From Harmonia axyridis (lineage: Eukaryota > Arthropoda > Insecta > Coleoptera > Coccinellidae): 64,000 bases of DNA. The notes under the pieces are model-generated. The model worked only from the letters and a program-made list of their open reading frames with translations. It did no database searches and had not been told where the DNA came from. The position numbers and the translations under genes were made by a program. The DNA lies in contig NC_059502.1 in the NCBI RefSeq assembly GCF_914767665.1, positions 40,101,812 to 40,165,811 of the forward strand, given 5' to 3'. Below, in pieces: positions 26,103 to 37,940 of the stretch; positions within the stretch are counted from its first letter, which is position 1; every line of letters starts with the position of its first letter.

Positions 26103-26182
26103 AGACTGCAGATTTTGATGTATAATACTACACTCTCTATTGGCTGTTTCATGTCTGGTTTTGACTTTCTGCGACTTGTTTC

Positions 26183-27289
26183 TTATAAAAAATCAACCGC
26201 AGTATTATTTTTTTTATACACATGCATGTTGAATCTTTTTATAACTACATTTTCGGGCCAAAATTCGGGTTTGTATAATTCATCCTTTTTAGTAAAAGGA
26301 ACTTTCACTAGGAAACTCTTTTGAGCACTTTTTTTATTTTCAAAATTTAATTGTTTAATTTCCACAACCTCTTTAGCGAATCCCGGTTTCTTTCTTATAT
26401 ATTCCTCAATTATAGGTTCAGTGACATGAGCTTTTACTCGGCTAATGAAGAACCATGCTCTTTTTTCTTGCCCAACGAAGCTGTTTTCTGCAATATCTTC
26501 TGTCATCTTACAGGTCCCAAATCTAGTTGGTCTGAATTTTCTCTTTTTTCTGCTATGCATTGTTTTCCATTCTTCTTGATTTTCAGGCGTTAAATGTGTT
26601 CTGTTATTAATTGAGTCTGTGTGTTGACCCAGATTTATTACTTCTTCCATTTTTTTTCTCTGTGCTGTTTCTAACTGATTGTAGTTGTCCGTGTCTCCAG
26701 AATTAATTATATTTTCATTGACAGAGTTTACATTGGATTTGCTAAGAATACTGAGGTTATGTTTTTTAGGGTTAGGTCTCATATCACTTCTCTCAGATGT
26801 TTGAACTACAATCTGCGGAACGTTTGGAACTATTTTTTTGACATCATTATTATTTACGCGCTTGACAACGTTTGCATATTGAGATTCACTTTTTGTCTCA
26901 CTTTTTTTATGAATGGAGTTCAATTGTAATGTTAATAACCTATTATTTTCTTTCAATAGGGAATTATTTTCTTTTAAAACATCATTTTTATCTTGACATT
27001 CAGCTAGCAACTTACTCAGATTTTCAATTTTCAGTTCTAGTATTTCTTCTTTATTTAACTTTTTGTTTTCGTCGGGAATCTTATCACAGCATTCAATATG
27101 ACGTTTGCTTAAAACTTTGAAATTTTTCTTTTTCACGCAGGAACCGTGAAAAATTCCTTCGCAATTTATACAAACTTGTATAGTACATGCCTTTTTGGAA
27201 CAACATTTATAATAATTGTCTATTACACTGCTACTTTTATCACTTCTTACGCTCTCGTCTTCACTACGATCATCATCGCCTGACGCCAT
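26183..27289 (-). CDS. LINE ORF1, zinc-finger and coiled-coil protein
   Basis: 368 codons from ATG at 27289. Residues ~29-70 hold a Cys/His-rich finger (CCSKKACTIQVCINCEGIFH, then GSCVKKK and CC), a PHD-like arrangement found in ORF1 of CR1-type LINEs. Next come a leucine-rich coiled coil (ILELKIENLSKLLAECQDK region, ~85-125), a polar Asn/Ser-rich stretch, and a basic C-terminal region with FISRVKAHVTEPIIEEYI. ORF1 products bind the element RNA. The C-terminus ends AVDFL at a TAA. The last two codons form a TTTTTTA heptamer, a possible -1 frameshift site into ORF2. Confidence 0.85.
   Translation of the reverse strand: MASGDDDRSEDESVRSDKSSSVIDNYYKCCSKKACTIQVCINCEGIFHGSCVKKKNFKVLSKRHIECCDKIPDENKKLNKEEILELKIENLSKLLAECQDKNDVLKENNSLLKENNRLLTLQLNSIHKKSETKSESQYANVVKRVNNNDVKKIVPNVPQIVVQTSERSDMRPNPKKHNLSILSKSNVNSVNENIINSGDTDNYNQLETAQRKKMEEVINLGQHTDSINNRTHLTPENQEEWKTMHSRKKRKFRPTRFGTCKMTEDIAENSFVGQEKRAWFFISRVKAHVTEPIIEEYIRKKPGFAKEVVEIKQLNFENKKSAQKSFLVKVPFTKKDELYKPEFWPENVVIKRFNMHVYKKNNTAVDFL
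26186..26192 (-). promoter_or_regulatory. Putative -1 frameshift heptamer TTTTTTA
   Basis: The minus strand reads GAT TTT TTA TAA in the ORF1 frame, so T TTT TTA is a canonical X-XXY-YYZ slip site directly before the ORF1 stop. In the -1 frame translation continues ATA AGA AAC without a stop for ~27 codons into ORF2. No clear downstream hairpin is visible by eye. Confidence 0.45.
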
Positions 27290-27293
27290 CTTA

Positions 27294-28203
<910 letters not shown>

Positions 28204-28221
28204 TATATTTATATATATATA

Positions 28222-28711
28222 TATATTTATCCAACGGACGTATTCAGTCCCTTTAAACTTGGCAGGCTTGGCACAATATTTGAAACACCCTGTGTGATAT
28301 TTCTCAAATTCAAGATATGCACGATATTCCAACATCATTCTTGTTTGAGAAAGTGAATTGAGTATACGCATAGGATATTCACAGTAAAAATAATTCACGT
28401 AATTGTGACTAAGGAAATTCTCTCTTTTTTTCGGTTTTTTCTTAATATTTTGAAAACTATGAGGACTAATGCAATTATTTTAGCAAAGAGTAATTCAGAA
28501 TGAAACTCTTGATGATATCTGAAACATAAAATGAAAAAAGAGTTTTTTTAGAAATTTTTTTTTATTCTTGTATAACCGGAAGTGCCGGAACTTCGAAAAT
28601 ATTTTAGCTGGATAGGCCATCATAAATAATGTCATATTCCGAATTTTCAGATTTCAAATCGGCCCTGTTCTCCAGAAACGTTTTATAGGCCGTCGAACTT
28701 GAAACACCCTG
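28222..28711 (-). mobile_element. Non-autonomous DNA transposon end fragments
   Basis: The minus strand from 28711 reads CAGGGTGTTTCAAGTTCGAC, a Tc1/mariner-like terminus preceded by TA. A second terminus of the same orientation (CAGGGTGTTTCAAATATTG) lies at about 28294. Opposite ends are not visible, so these are partial copies. No coding content. Confidence 0.5.
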
Positions 28712-28735
28712 TATATTTATATATATATATATATC

Positions 28736-31640
28736 AATTATTATTATTATTAATTACATGATATGAGTTGAGGTAATCCTATATAACTCATCTAATACAA
28801 AAAATAACAGTAAGCAACAAACAACACTCAGCCACAGTCACTATAATTATTCTTGAAAGAGTTCACGCTTTGGGATGCAATGATCTCGACGGGCAGTCTG
28901 TTCCACTCGTCAAAAACTCTGTTCGACAAAAATTGTTGACGGGCTCTTGTCCTGAACTGCTCTCTGTATAGTTTCAGATGGTGACCTCTCAGGTGACTAT
29001 GAGGATTCAGGACAAAAAGACTGGACAGGTCAACACCGAAAAATCCGTTTAGGGCTCTAAATGTAACAATCAAATCACCTCTGCTTCTACGCCTCTGAAA
29101 TTCAGTGATTCCCATGATATTCAATCTTTCGGAATAAGATGGTCTATTCCTATCAAGTCCGTAGGGTAAGCGTGTTGCTCTTCGTTGAAGTCTCTCCAAT
29201 AACTCCATGTCTCGGTGGAAGGTTGGAAACCAAGCAGGACCCGCGAACTCAATAATGGGTCTGACGTAGGACTTATATAACAGGGAGGCAGTTGCAGGGC
29301 TGCAACCACGAAATGTGCTTTCAATAAGGTACAGAGCCCTTCCAGCTCGTCTTGTGACATTCAGGGTATGCTGGGACCAACTAAGGTCCGCCGTTACTGT
29401 GAGACCAAGATCACAATGACTTCTTGTGGTTTCGAGCACGTGTCCGTTGATGGAATATTGTGATTTCGGGTTATTATTGCCGAGATGCATCACCTTACAC
29501 TTTTCCAGATTGAGGGGCAGCATCCAGTCCCTGCACCATTCATTCAGGATATTCAGATCAGCCTGTAGAACCATGGGTTTTTCAATGAACAATTATAAAT
29601 TTTCATGTCGTCAGCATAAGCTACCACATTAGACTTCAGCATGAACGGCAAATCAGAAACATAGAGAAGAAAGAGCAAAGGACCCAAAACTGAGCCCTGA
29701 GGCACTCCACTACACACAGGTCTTGAGGTGGAAAAATCGTTCCCCACCCTAACACTGAACTCCCGTCCCGTCAGGAAAGCTTCGATCCAAAGCAGAACAT
29801 TTCCCGCGATACCCAGGTGTCTCAACTTGAATAGTAAGCGGCGAAGTGGAACCCGATCGAAAGCCTTGGAAAAATCCAAGTAAATAATATCGACTGGCTC
29901 ACCAGCGTCGACCATTCTGGTCCAATCATTCACGCAGGAAAGCAAGTTAGTTAGAATGGACCTGCCAGGAACAAAACCATGTTGTGCTGGAGGTATTAAC
30001 CCGTTCTCCAGGGCAAACTTAAGTAGTTGTTCTTGTATAATCCGCTTTAATACCTTACATGGAACCGATGTCAAGCTTATAGGTCAATAATTTGCTGCAG
30101 ATTCTCTATCGCCCTTCTTATAAATTGGTATTACAGAGGCTGAGACCCAGGAAGATAGCAGACAATGCGAGCGGAGCGACTCCTGATAAATAAGAGATAG
30201 AGGTAACGCAAGTAAACTCGCACATTTTCGTAAAATGGCAGGAGATAATCCATCGCGCCCTGGTGAGGAATCCTTGAGGGCAGAGAGATGTCTCAACACC
30301 ATATCCTGAGAAATCTCCACGAAATCAAAGGTGGGAACACACCTGGGGATCCCTAGCCCCGGCATTGGTCCGTCTGGTTCTCAGGAGAAAGAAGCCTCGA
30401 AACTATCTGCAAAAACTTCCGCGGGTTCTTGATGCAGCTCACACAATGTTCCATCAGCTCTACGAATCCTGGGCGTCGAAACCTTCGTCTTGATGGTGGA
30501 CCTCACGAATTTTTAGAATTTCTTTCTGTCTTTCTGTGATGAAGCTATCTTATCTTCCAACTGCCTTTTCGCCGACTTTGACATACTCTTGAGCTCCCTA
30601 GAGTAAATCCGGTGATTCACATAATCTTGAGAACGGAGGTGACGTCTATATTTCTGCCATAATGCTTTTTTGTGACGAATCATTTGCAATATATCCCTGC
30701 CGATCCAAGGCTTCAAGAGGTTCCGTTTAGATGTTTTTATTGAGGTGTTAGTAGACATTGAACTGTTGAGAACCTCCAAGAATGCCCCCCACATGCTCTC
30801 AACATTTCCGACCAACAAGTTTCGCCAATCTATTTTCTCCAGATCTCGATTGAGGTCGTGATAGATTATTTGTTTGAAGGTTTTATTCGTACATTTTGGA
30901 GGATTGGTTGTGAATAAATGGAGGTTTGATTTCAGCACCAAATGATCAGACTTCCCAAATGGTGGTAAATATTCCAAATCAGAGAGGATGTTCTCATCTG
31001 TTGTCATTAAAAGGTCTAGTAAGGAAGGCCGCTGTCCCATACGAATTCGGGTTGGCTCAGTCACAATTTGTGAAAAACTGGAACTAATGATAACATTCAC
31101 AAACTCTGATGCGGGTGAGTTTACAGGTGGTAATGTTGTTAAAGGCCAGGAAATGGCAGGACAATTGAAATCACCTGCTACTTCAACAGATTGCTTGGTG
31201 TTGGATAAATGAGAAAGATGCCGAAATAATGTATCATCGTGGCTGGACTGACGAGGGCGATATATGCAGGCCAGTGTTACTGATATTCCTAGTCCACAAA
31301 TATCCAGAAAAACATTATCAATTCCAGGTGTATTGATACTAGATACAGACAGATGAAAGTCAAGTAAATTCTCATCTCTCATGAAAACACAGACTCCAGC
31401 ATGTCCTGGGGTTACAACACTATCGCTGCGGAAAATAGAATAACCAGGTATTGATACAGCTACATCAGGAATAGATGGTTTGAGCCAAGTCTCAGTAAAC
31501 AGTAAAAATGTAGGAGAATTAAGCTGGACGAATGCTAAGATTTCATTTAATTTAGATGGTAAACTTTGCACATTAGAGTATACAATATTCCAGTTCAAAT
31601 TGATATTTAGTTTTTTGATGCCACAGTAGGTTGAACAGGA
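28736..31640 (-). mobile_element. LINE, ORF2 nearly complete, (TAA)n tail
   Basis: The 3' tail (ATT)n in plus orientation starts at 28736. ORF2 covers 31598-28828. Sequence style matches the plus-strand LINE at 37291-41862 (IPGY or IPGF ... FRSDS, TPGHAG), so both belong to one family. The matching PHD-type ORF1 is absent upstream; a different ORF1 lies there instead. Confidence 0.85.
28828..31598 (-). pseudogene. LINE ORF2 (endonuclease-RT), broken
   Basis: Endonuclease: IVYSNVQSLPSKLNEI, FTETWLKPSI, TPGHAGVCVFM, IYRPRQS, AGDFNCPAISW, GKSDHLVL. RT: SSPGRDGLSPAIL, PIYKKGD, HGFVPGRSILTN, motif A LDFSKAFDRVPL, motif B SGVPQGSVLGPLL, motif C AYADDMKIY. C-terminus: RRRSRGDLIVTFRALNGFFG and LRGHHLKLYREQF. 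In-frame stops occur at about 30513, 30379 and 30084 (the last in the NYRPISL motif), with a frameshift near 29570 just after YADD. Otherwise the domains are complete and in order. CR1/Jockey group. Confidence 0.9.
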
Positions 31641-31852
31641 ACAATCTTCGGCGAACCTTTAACATATTTTATGGTAATTCAATGATTAAAGTTAATAAAA
31701 ATTTACTTTCATGTTTTGCATTTCAAATAATTGAAATTATATTTAAACACTTTCTTTTTTTTACAACTTTCTCAATATTTAATTACTTATCCCAATTTTT
31801 ATCTTGTCATCTAGACGCTCCTCCACTGTGATCTCTGATTTAATCCCTCCTA

Positions 31853-32710
31853 TAAAAACCTCTTACGAAGTTTCTTCATTGTTTCGCCTCTTAATGGTGT
31901 ATTCTTGGATGACATATTTGTTTTTTGACAAGCTAATTTCGATGTTGTTGCCTTGACTTCTATTTCAGTTTCAGTTGGTACCGCACAGGATGAGTCGTTT
32001 TCTTCTTCTTCCGTGAGTTCGTTTCCGCCTTCCTCTTCCTCTATTAGAGGTGTGTGGGGAGCACTTCTTGCTTTTTCTTCCTCTTCAGTGTTTTCCAAAT
32101 CTACTACCGTATATACTCTTTTTTCAATTATCAACTTATTTCCCCTTATGTATGCTTCCTTACCCTGTTGTCTAGCCTTCTTGAGAAATTAAGTTAGCGT
32201 TTTTATTTCTTCACGTTGGTTGACAGTAAGGTCATTTGCAATGGATACACCCGTTCCTTTCAATTTTTTGGCGTTTTTAAAAGCTGTCTTTTTTTCTGAT
32301 GAGAGATCAGCTCGATCTTTATTGGGCTATTTTCAGTCTTTCCCAATTTGAAAAGGTCGTTTATCTCAAATTCCTCCAGTTTAACGTCCAAAAATTGGCT
32401 TATTTCATCGCAGACTGATTTTGTTATTGTTTCATCATTCTTCTTCTTCAACCCAAATACGATTATATTGTTTTTATTGTGATTTCTGTTGCTTTGCTCC
32501 AATTGCTCCCTCAATTGTAAATTTTCCTCTTCCAAATTATTTAGGTTCTGTATTTCCAAAATGAGCCTTGTTTTGGATGCGGTGATCCTATTTTTAACTC
32601 CCTTCGTGTTTTGATTATTTCGTCCAATAATTTCTTAGCCGAAATAACATCCACTGCGTTATCAGATATTCTACCACGAGTGATCCGCAACTGTATGGAA
32701 CTCCTTATCC
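31853..32710 (-). pseudogene. LINE ORF1 remnant, coiled-coil and RRM-like
   Basis: Pieces: ISDNAVDVISAKKLLDEI, then after a 1-nt shift ASKTRLILEIQNL and ENLQLREQLEQ (coiled coil), NNIIVFGLKKKNDETITKSV and LFKLGKTENSPIKIEL (RRM-like), after another shift KGTGVSIANDLTVNQREEIK, a stop, and an acidic C-terminus rich in Glu. It is closely similar in layout and text to the intact ORF1 at 50237-51022 (NILIFGLKKK, PLGKSENCPIKIEF). Two shifts and one stop make it a pseudogene. Its ORF2 is not adjacent. Confidence 0.75.
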
Positions 32711-32869
32711 CTATCAGTCAGCTGGGCATGATGAAAATTGATAACTTGATGGTGAGAGAAAGTCCCAATTCTTGTTATTAATCCAGCTTTATTAGTGTCA
32801 TTTGAAACTTATGGCCCTATGTAACAACAGCCCTATATAGCCACCGATTTACTTCACAACTTTGTCACA
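32711..32869. other. No recognised feature
   Basis: Short AT-rich interval between an ORF1 relic and an RT relic; possibly LINE 5' UTR of the ORF1 relic. Confidence 0.3.
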
Positions 32870-33840
32870 AAAATTTTGTCTTCTCAAATTCCGTATTCTT
32901 GTAGAATTCGGTAGATTTGTACAGGAGCACTAAAATTACGTCTTTATTCTGCGAGAGCAATACTCAATACTAAAGCAGATGATTTCTTCGGGTTCAATTT
33001 CAATGAATGTTTTGCTGCGATGTCCGCTAGTCGATTCAGATCATCATTCATTCTTAATGCTGCATCATTTAAGTCCCTTCATGCATATCGAATAAATTCC
33101 GTTAATTGGGTGGTGTAAACCAAAAAAAAGGAGCGGACCAAGGACTGAGCCTTTGAGAACACCATCCAGAACATCTCCAGCATGGAAGACTTTCTCACTC
33201 AGCCTAACACTCTGAGATCGTCCTGTAAGATATGACTCGAAGAGTCGAAGAGCATCTCCGAGGACTCCACAAGATCTTAAAATAGCTAAAAGAATATCAT
33301 GCTTAACCGTATCGAAAGCCCTGCTGAAGTCCAGCAGAAACAGGGCAACACACTTCGACTCATCAAGTGAGTGCAGGATATCATCAGTTACCCCCAGCAG
33401 TGCACCAGTAGAGCTTTATCACGGACGAAAACCTGACTGCACTGCAGGCAAAATCGAATTATTTTCGCGATATTCGGCAAGTTTGGATAAACCAGACAGA
33501 ATGCTGATGGGTCTTAGATCGGATAGCTCCTTAGGATGATAATAATAATAATGAACTTTATTTCCACAAATAGAAGTACAAACATGTAGTATTCGAGTTG
33601 TAGCTTGATTGTGAAAAAACGCGGAGTCCAGTCATTCGCGTGCATATCCTGCTCAACACAATTGGTAATAGGCGTAATCTGAGCGTGCTTCCAGGAAGCT
33701 GGGAATTTGGAACTAAGCAAAATAGACTTGAAGATGTTCAAAATAAATGGTAGAACTTGAGGACAACAGATTTTAATGAAGGATATCGAAATATTTTCGT
33801 AACCAGGATATCTAAATCTTAGGTACGTATTCTTGCTGAA
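32870..33840 (-). pseudogene. LINE reverse transcriptase relic
   Basis: Minus-strand text: NIFKSILLSSKFPASWKHAQ at about 33740, then after an inserted LINE tail LRPISILSGLSKLAEY, VQSGFRP, a stop, DDILHSLDESKCVALFLLDF, SRAFDTVKHDILLAILRSCG, and past a lost motif B, DDLNRLADIAAKHSLKLNPK. Motif A (LDFSRAFDTV) is clear; motif C is not found intact. Several stops and shifts. A further LINE lineage, old and dead. Confidence 0.75.
33537..33650 (-). mobile_element. ~115-bp LINE 3' end inserted in older RT relic
   Basis: (TAA)n, GAACTTTATTTCCACAAATA and GTACAAACATG: the same tail architecture as other LINE 3' ends here. It separates two parts of one older RT reading. Confidence 0.55.
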
Positions 33841-34199
33841 GTCTCAATAATCATTCAAAATCTTTCAGAAGGTTCTCTCCAGAAACGCGCATCTGCGTTC
33901 CGACCGATAGTACACGATATGATACGATTAATTGACAAATTACCGCGTCTTCAAAAATTCCAGTAGCGTAACATGGAATGAAGCGTGCGAAATCGTTGCA
34001 AGTTGAGGTTATGTATTAAAACTTATTGAGTTGTGAGCTCGACAATTCATATTACAGGTATAAAACTAATTTGATATAAAAATAATAATAAATTTACACG
34101 AATACATTTTAAAAACAACAATGTGATCTGTTTTGATTTGGGTTATTTCCTCTTATTAATTAGTGGTCAATATGTCTCGATGACAAGTCAGATTGAAAT
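33841..34199. other. No recognised feature
   Basis: AT-rich sequence with no repeat or coding pattern that I can support; probably 3' flank of the Penelope fragment. Confidence 0.4.
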
Positions 34200-34221
34200 G
34201 TTTTTAATCGTGATTTTCTTA

Positions 34222-34618
34222 TCATTCATCTAATGGACCGTCGTAAAATTCATTTTCTTTTTCTTTTTCCAACAAATAGCTGTAAATATTGCTGAGTTTT
34301 TTTGTATCGGATTTCTTGTTGATAGTATTTTCATTTTTATTAATCTGGATCATCTCATGAATCAATCTTTTTTGGTAGTTTCTTTCCGTTTTGAGTATTT
34401 CAACATTTTCAAAATCAACTTTATGGTCCAAGTTTTGAGCGTGCGTTGTAAGTGCACATCGATCTTTCTGTTTTGTTATATCCGATCTGTGTAGAGCTAT
34501 TCTACTTTTAACCCACTGGGAAGTTTGACCAATATACATACCCTGACAATCTTGACATTTTATCTGATACACTACATTACTTTTTGATTTAGTTGGTATT
34601 GGGTCTTTGAGATAACTA
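34222..34618 (-). pseudogene. Penelope GIY-YIG endonuclease part
   Basis: DPIPTKSKSNVVYQIKCQDC then QGMYIGQTSQWVKSRIALHR: the GIY-YIG pattern (V-Y, Y-I-G, K-x-R). It continues DITKQKDRCALTTHAQNLDH to a Glu-rich end. The element's RT-nuclease linker is where the mariner landed. Confidence 0.8.
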
Positions 34619-34620
34619 TA

Positions 34621-35439
34621 CAGGGTGTTTCCTAAACATGCGGCAAAAATTCAGGGGGTTGTTCCTTGGACTATTTTAAGCATGTTTTGTACTTGGATGA
34701 TTTTTGAAAAACATCTTTGTTTCGAAGATACAGGGCGAACAACATTTTTCATATTTTTAAAATTAATAATAGTTTAAATAAAAATGCGTACCGCACTGTG
34801 TTTACTAAGTAGGTACAATTTATTTTTAAATTTGTTTAACAACATTCCAATTACTAAAAACGGCCAGTTTTTGACTAAAAATTGATAAGTGCAGATGGTA
34901 AAGGAATACAAAGGAATACGGTTTTCATTTGAATTCGTTTTGTGATGTATTAGCAATTAACATTTTATCTTTGACTATTATGAATCGCTATACAAACACC
35001 GAGATGACTGACATGCATTTCATTTATGGCCTGCTCGTTCCCCGGACTTAAACCCCTTAGATTATTTCCTATGGGGCCATCTAAAATCATTAGTTTATAC
35101 CACTCCAGAAGAAAATGTGGAAGACTTGCGAAATCGGATCATTGCTGGGTGTAACTTAATAAGAAATGATCCTGGTGTTTTTGAAAGGGTTCGGCAGTCA
35201 ATGAGGAGAAGATTGGATGCTTGTATGCTGGCTAGAGGTGGTCATTTTCAACAGTTTTTGTAGGTTGAGTTGAATTTTCATGTAATTTTTCATAATAAAA
35301 TGTTAATATCTGAAATTTTGTTTCCCCTATATCTTCGAAACAAATAGGTTTTTCAAAAATCATCAGAGGACAAAATATTCTTAGAATAGTCCAAGGAACA
35401 ACCCCCTGAATTTTTGCCGCATGTTTAGGAAACACCCTG
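34621..35439 (+). mobile_element. Mariner-type element (CAGGGTGTTTCC family), 819 bp
   Basis: Begins CAGGGTGTTTCCTAAACATG and ends CATGTTTAGGAAACACCCTG, each adjoining TA (target duplication). Inverted terminal similarity extends ~120 bp. It contains a C-terminal transposase remnant and is internally deleted (full elements need over 1 kb of coding sequence). The MITE at 17594-18193 shares its arms. Confidence 0.85.
35018..35263 (+). pseudogene. Mariner-type transposase C-terminal remnant
   Basis: WPARSPDLNPLDYFLWGHLK, SLVYTTPEENVEDLRNRIIA, GCNLIRNDPGVFERVRQSMR, RRLDACMLARGGHFQQFL, stop TAG 35261-35263. SPDLNPLDYFLWG is the hallmark around the last catalytic Asp of this insect mariner/IS630-type group, usually paired with DUF4817 at the N-terminus. 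A stop (TGA) at about 35009 and loss of the first two catalytic residues make it inactive. Confidence 0.85.
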
Positions 35440-35440
35440 T

Positions 35441-35918
35441 ATAATGATTTTATTGTTTTTTGGTTGTAAGTTGCCAATAGAACTTTTTCATTTTTGAAAA
35501 TATATTTAATTTTCGAGGTAAGTTTGTTTATATTCGGGAATGATGCATAAAATTTTTCCACTGTGTCATTATTCTCCTGTTGTCTACGTGACTCAAGTGT
35601 TGTATCCGAAGCGTACAGAAGCTTATTCAACAAACCTGTTGGATATGAATTTTATTTCAAAATTTCAAATAATTTTTTCAATGCATCTTGTCTGAAGGAT
35701 TCATGGCATATTCTGTTTATTATCTCCTTCATTCCTACGATAAAATTAACTTTTATATTCATATTATGGTTTGAGTGGTAATTAATGAATTTATTAGATG
35801 CTTTATTTTTTCTGTACCAATTCAATTTTATGGTGTTGTTATGTCGGTATACTTTTGTGTCGAGAAAGGGAACTCCCTGTTCGTGATCTTCCATCTCAAC
35901 TTCGGTAATAACAAACAA
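35441..35918 (-). pseudogene. Penelope RT C-terminal part
   Basis: GVPFLDTKVYRHNNTIKLNW, YRKNKASNKFINYHSNHN and GMKEIINRICHESFRQDALK parallel the VPFLDT ... WYRKPTS ... LKNRIEK text of the intact copy at 8850-10248. After a stop and frame change it continues FPNINKLTSKIKYIFKNEK up to the mariner insertion point. Confidence 0.8.
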
Positions 35919-35924
35919 ATTATA

Positions 35925-36185
35925 GTAGACAAATTTTATTTAAATGAACTATATCTGTAATTTTAGAAACCCTGAAGATGCAATAAATAAATTGCGAAAG
36001 CTTGGTGAAGAAAAAAGAGTACACTTTTTACCTAAATGATACATGAGTCTCAATACCCTTAAACAAATATTATTTATTATCAACAAGAAAAGCAGTTCAT
36101 TGAGAAATTTACTATGGAACTGATCAAGCCACAAAATGAGGCAAGGTCGATTGTAACGTGTACACTCGCAGAAGATTGCCTGTTT
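35925..36185 (+). mobile_element. Possible end of a second, oppositely oriented Penelope element
   Basis: Assigned only because it contains a plus-strand hammerhead-like motif of the same layout as at 10685. The Penelope body beside it is on the minus strand, so the two pieces would be head to head. Penelope elements often show such inverted or tandem partial copies. Confidence 0.35.
35969..36006 (+). ncRNA. Hammerhead-like motif 2
   Basis: Stem I ACC (35969-35971), core CTGAAGA (35972-35978), one extra T, stem II GCAAT (35980-35984) with a six-base loop and ATTGC (35991-35995), core GAAA (35996-35999), palindrome AGCT (35999-36002), T36003 as cleavage residue, stem I GGT (36004-36006). It repeats the layout of the motif at 10685, including the one extra base after the core, but with different stem sequences. 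Stem I is short. Confidence 0.5.
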
Positions 36186-36840
36186 GATTGATTAAAAAAA
36201 GTCGGTAAATTCAATTGAAATCCTCAGACACATTTTCAGTTGTAAGACGTACAGGGCAGGTTTGTCTCTCATTATTGGAAACCAACCATTTACTACTTGT
36301 GCAGCTTTTAGAACCACCTTGAAACGTTTTACTGAATAACGGATTGTATTCAATGCGATTTGTTGGAGAACCATCGTTATTTTTCTCGATTTCAAACCTA
36401 AATTATCTTTCGGTGATATAACCTGGAGTGTTTACGCACACTCGACAATCCCTTTTCTATGAAAAATTTCGAGAAAAAATAATTATCGCATTCTTTATAT
36501 GAACTGAAATACTTCAAGATTTGAAGAAACCTAACAAAATATTGAAGTTCCATACATATTTTCAAGAAATTTAATAACAATTTCCAAAATAATTGTGTGG
36601 ATACAAAATAAATAAGTGTGCATTCTGATAGAAAGCAATTTCTTCATGAAATGAAGCATTTGATTCGTTCCAACTATCTCATAAAAATATTGATCTGCAT
36701 CGATATTTTTGAAGCCATCAGTGTGAAAATATGGAAATGAAGTTTTATGGCTCTGTAATCAATGGAAAATGTTGAACTCCACTTGTAATCAAATTTATAC
36801 TATAATATGTACCTACATTATAGCCAACCCTACTACATGA
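36186..36840. other. No recognised feature
   Basis: AT-rich; only short frames without recognisable content. Possibly part of the diverged mariner-related copy that becomes recognisable at about 36841. Confidence 0.4.
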
Positions 36841-37290
36841 TTCATCTTGATTTTGCCATTGAAAATAAATGAGAAATATTTAATATAAATATCTACAATT
36901 TCTGTTGCCTGTTCCTTTCAACTCAACTATTTGTTTTCACATTAAAACAATTATGGCACTCTTGGAAGTATGTCAATCATATGCTCTAGGATGAATTTAT
37001 GGAATAGCAAAAGAATAAAAGTATTCAATCTCAATCAATTGAAAATTTGTCTAGTATGTACCTAGTGGTATGTTTCGATGTGAGTTTGAATGGCCCGAAG
37101 AAGAATATAGTGTTGTTCGATAGCAGTCTTTAGTGGGATATTGATGGTTTTCATTATAATGGGACTATTTTGTGAAAACTTTCTTAAACTTGGCTTTATG
37201 GGTAATCTGGACAGTTCAAAAAGAATGTTGATTTTAATGAAGTATCTTCTCATTATCAGAGCTGTGCCAAAGCTCAGTAATTTTTTATAT
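36841..37290 (+). repeat. Third, diverged copy of mariner-related internal sequence
   Basis: Matches the left copy at about 12740-13197 in the same orientation: ATTAAAACAATTATGGC, CATATGCTCTAGGATGAA, and GCTGTGCCAAAGCTCAGTAA can be aligned with indels. Similarity ends at CAGTAATT, where the LINE 37291-41862 starts. Confidence 0.65.
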
Positions 37291-37940
37291 TGATTGAGCA
37301 TACAATCGTGTGGCAGGCTAATTTATCGTGCGGTGTTTTTTGTGATTTTTCAGGGTTCTTTTCTATTTTCCTGTTGTCTGGTGACGGATAAGGGTACACG
37401 CGTGAGTTTTTGTGTGATTTTGTTGCAATTTTTGTCGTTATATCACCTCAAATTTGTTATTCGAAACAATCTTCCAATTCAGTTTAATCGGTTTTCTTGG
37501 ATCGAGAATCACATTCATCTGTAATCAGTTAAGTTAACATCTGCGTTTCTGATAAGCACATCGGTATTCCCGTGACTAAGGAAGACCATACACGAGAGTT
37601 TCTTCGTATTTTCTATATTGTAGTTTGTTGAAAGTGATCACTGAATACAAGTACCCAGTTCCTTTGTGATTTTCCTCTGTAGGAATACCCTTGCTTTTCC
37701 TAGGCCCACCCGTGTTCGTCTACTCAAAGTCTTTCTGGTCGGCCTCAGAAAGTGAAAAGTGTGTTTCCCCTGTCTTTCTCCTTTCCCCCGGCTTATAATC
37801 AGCTCGATTAGTTTGTGTGATTCTTGATTATTTTCGCTCTCTTATTCGTGTTCGCTGGCTGATTTACCACAAGTTCGATTGAATTCTAATATTAGAGAAT
37901 AAAGGGTTCCGTCCACCTGGAGACTTCCCATAACATAATC

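Larger units (their letters stand above)
23217..27293 (-). mobile_element. CR1-like LINE, two ORFs, lacking 5' UTR
   Basis: The 3' end at 23217 has a TAA microsatellite tail; the 5' end at about 27293 is only a few bases before the ORF1 ATG, directly against (TA)n. Both ORFs are open. It sits within a TA tract between two oppositely oriented R4-like LINE 5' ends. The absence of a 5' UTR suggests 5' truncation. Confidence 0.85.
34200..35920 (-). mobile_element. Penelope-like element fragment, split by a mariner insertion
   Basis: RT C-terminal part at 35918-35441 and GIY-YIG part at 34618-34222, same strand, separated by the TA-flanked element 34621-35439. Motif A-C of RT are absent, so it is 5' truncated. 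Confidence 0.8.

Noticed and set aside
36192..37524. Several 60-79-codon frames
   Set aside because: Low-complexity AT-rich frames on both strands with no family resemblance; they overlap a diverged transposon copy and a LINE 5' UTR.
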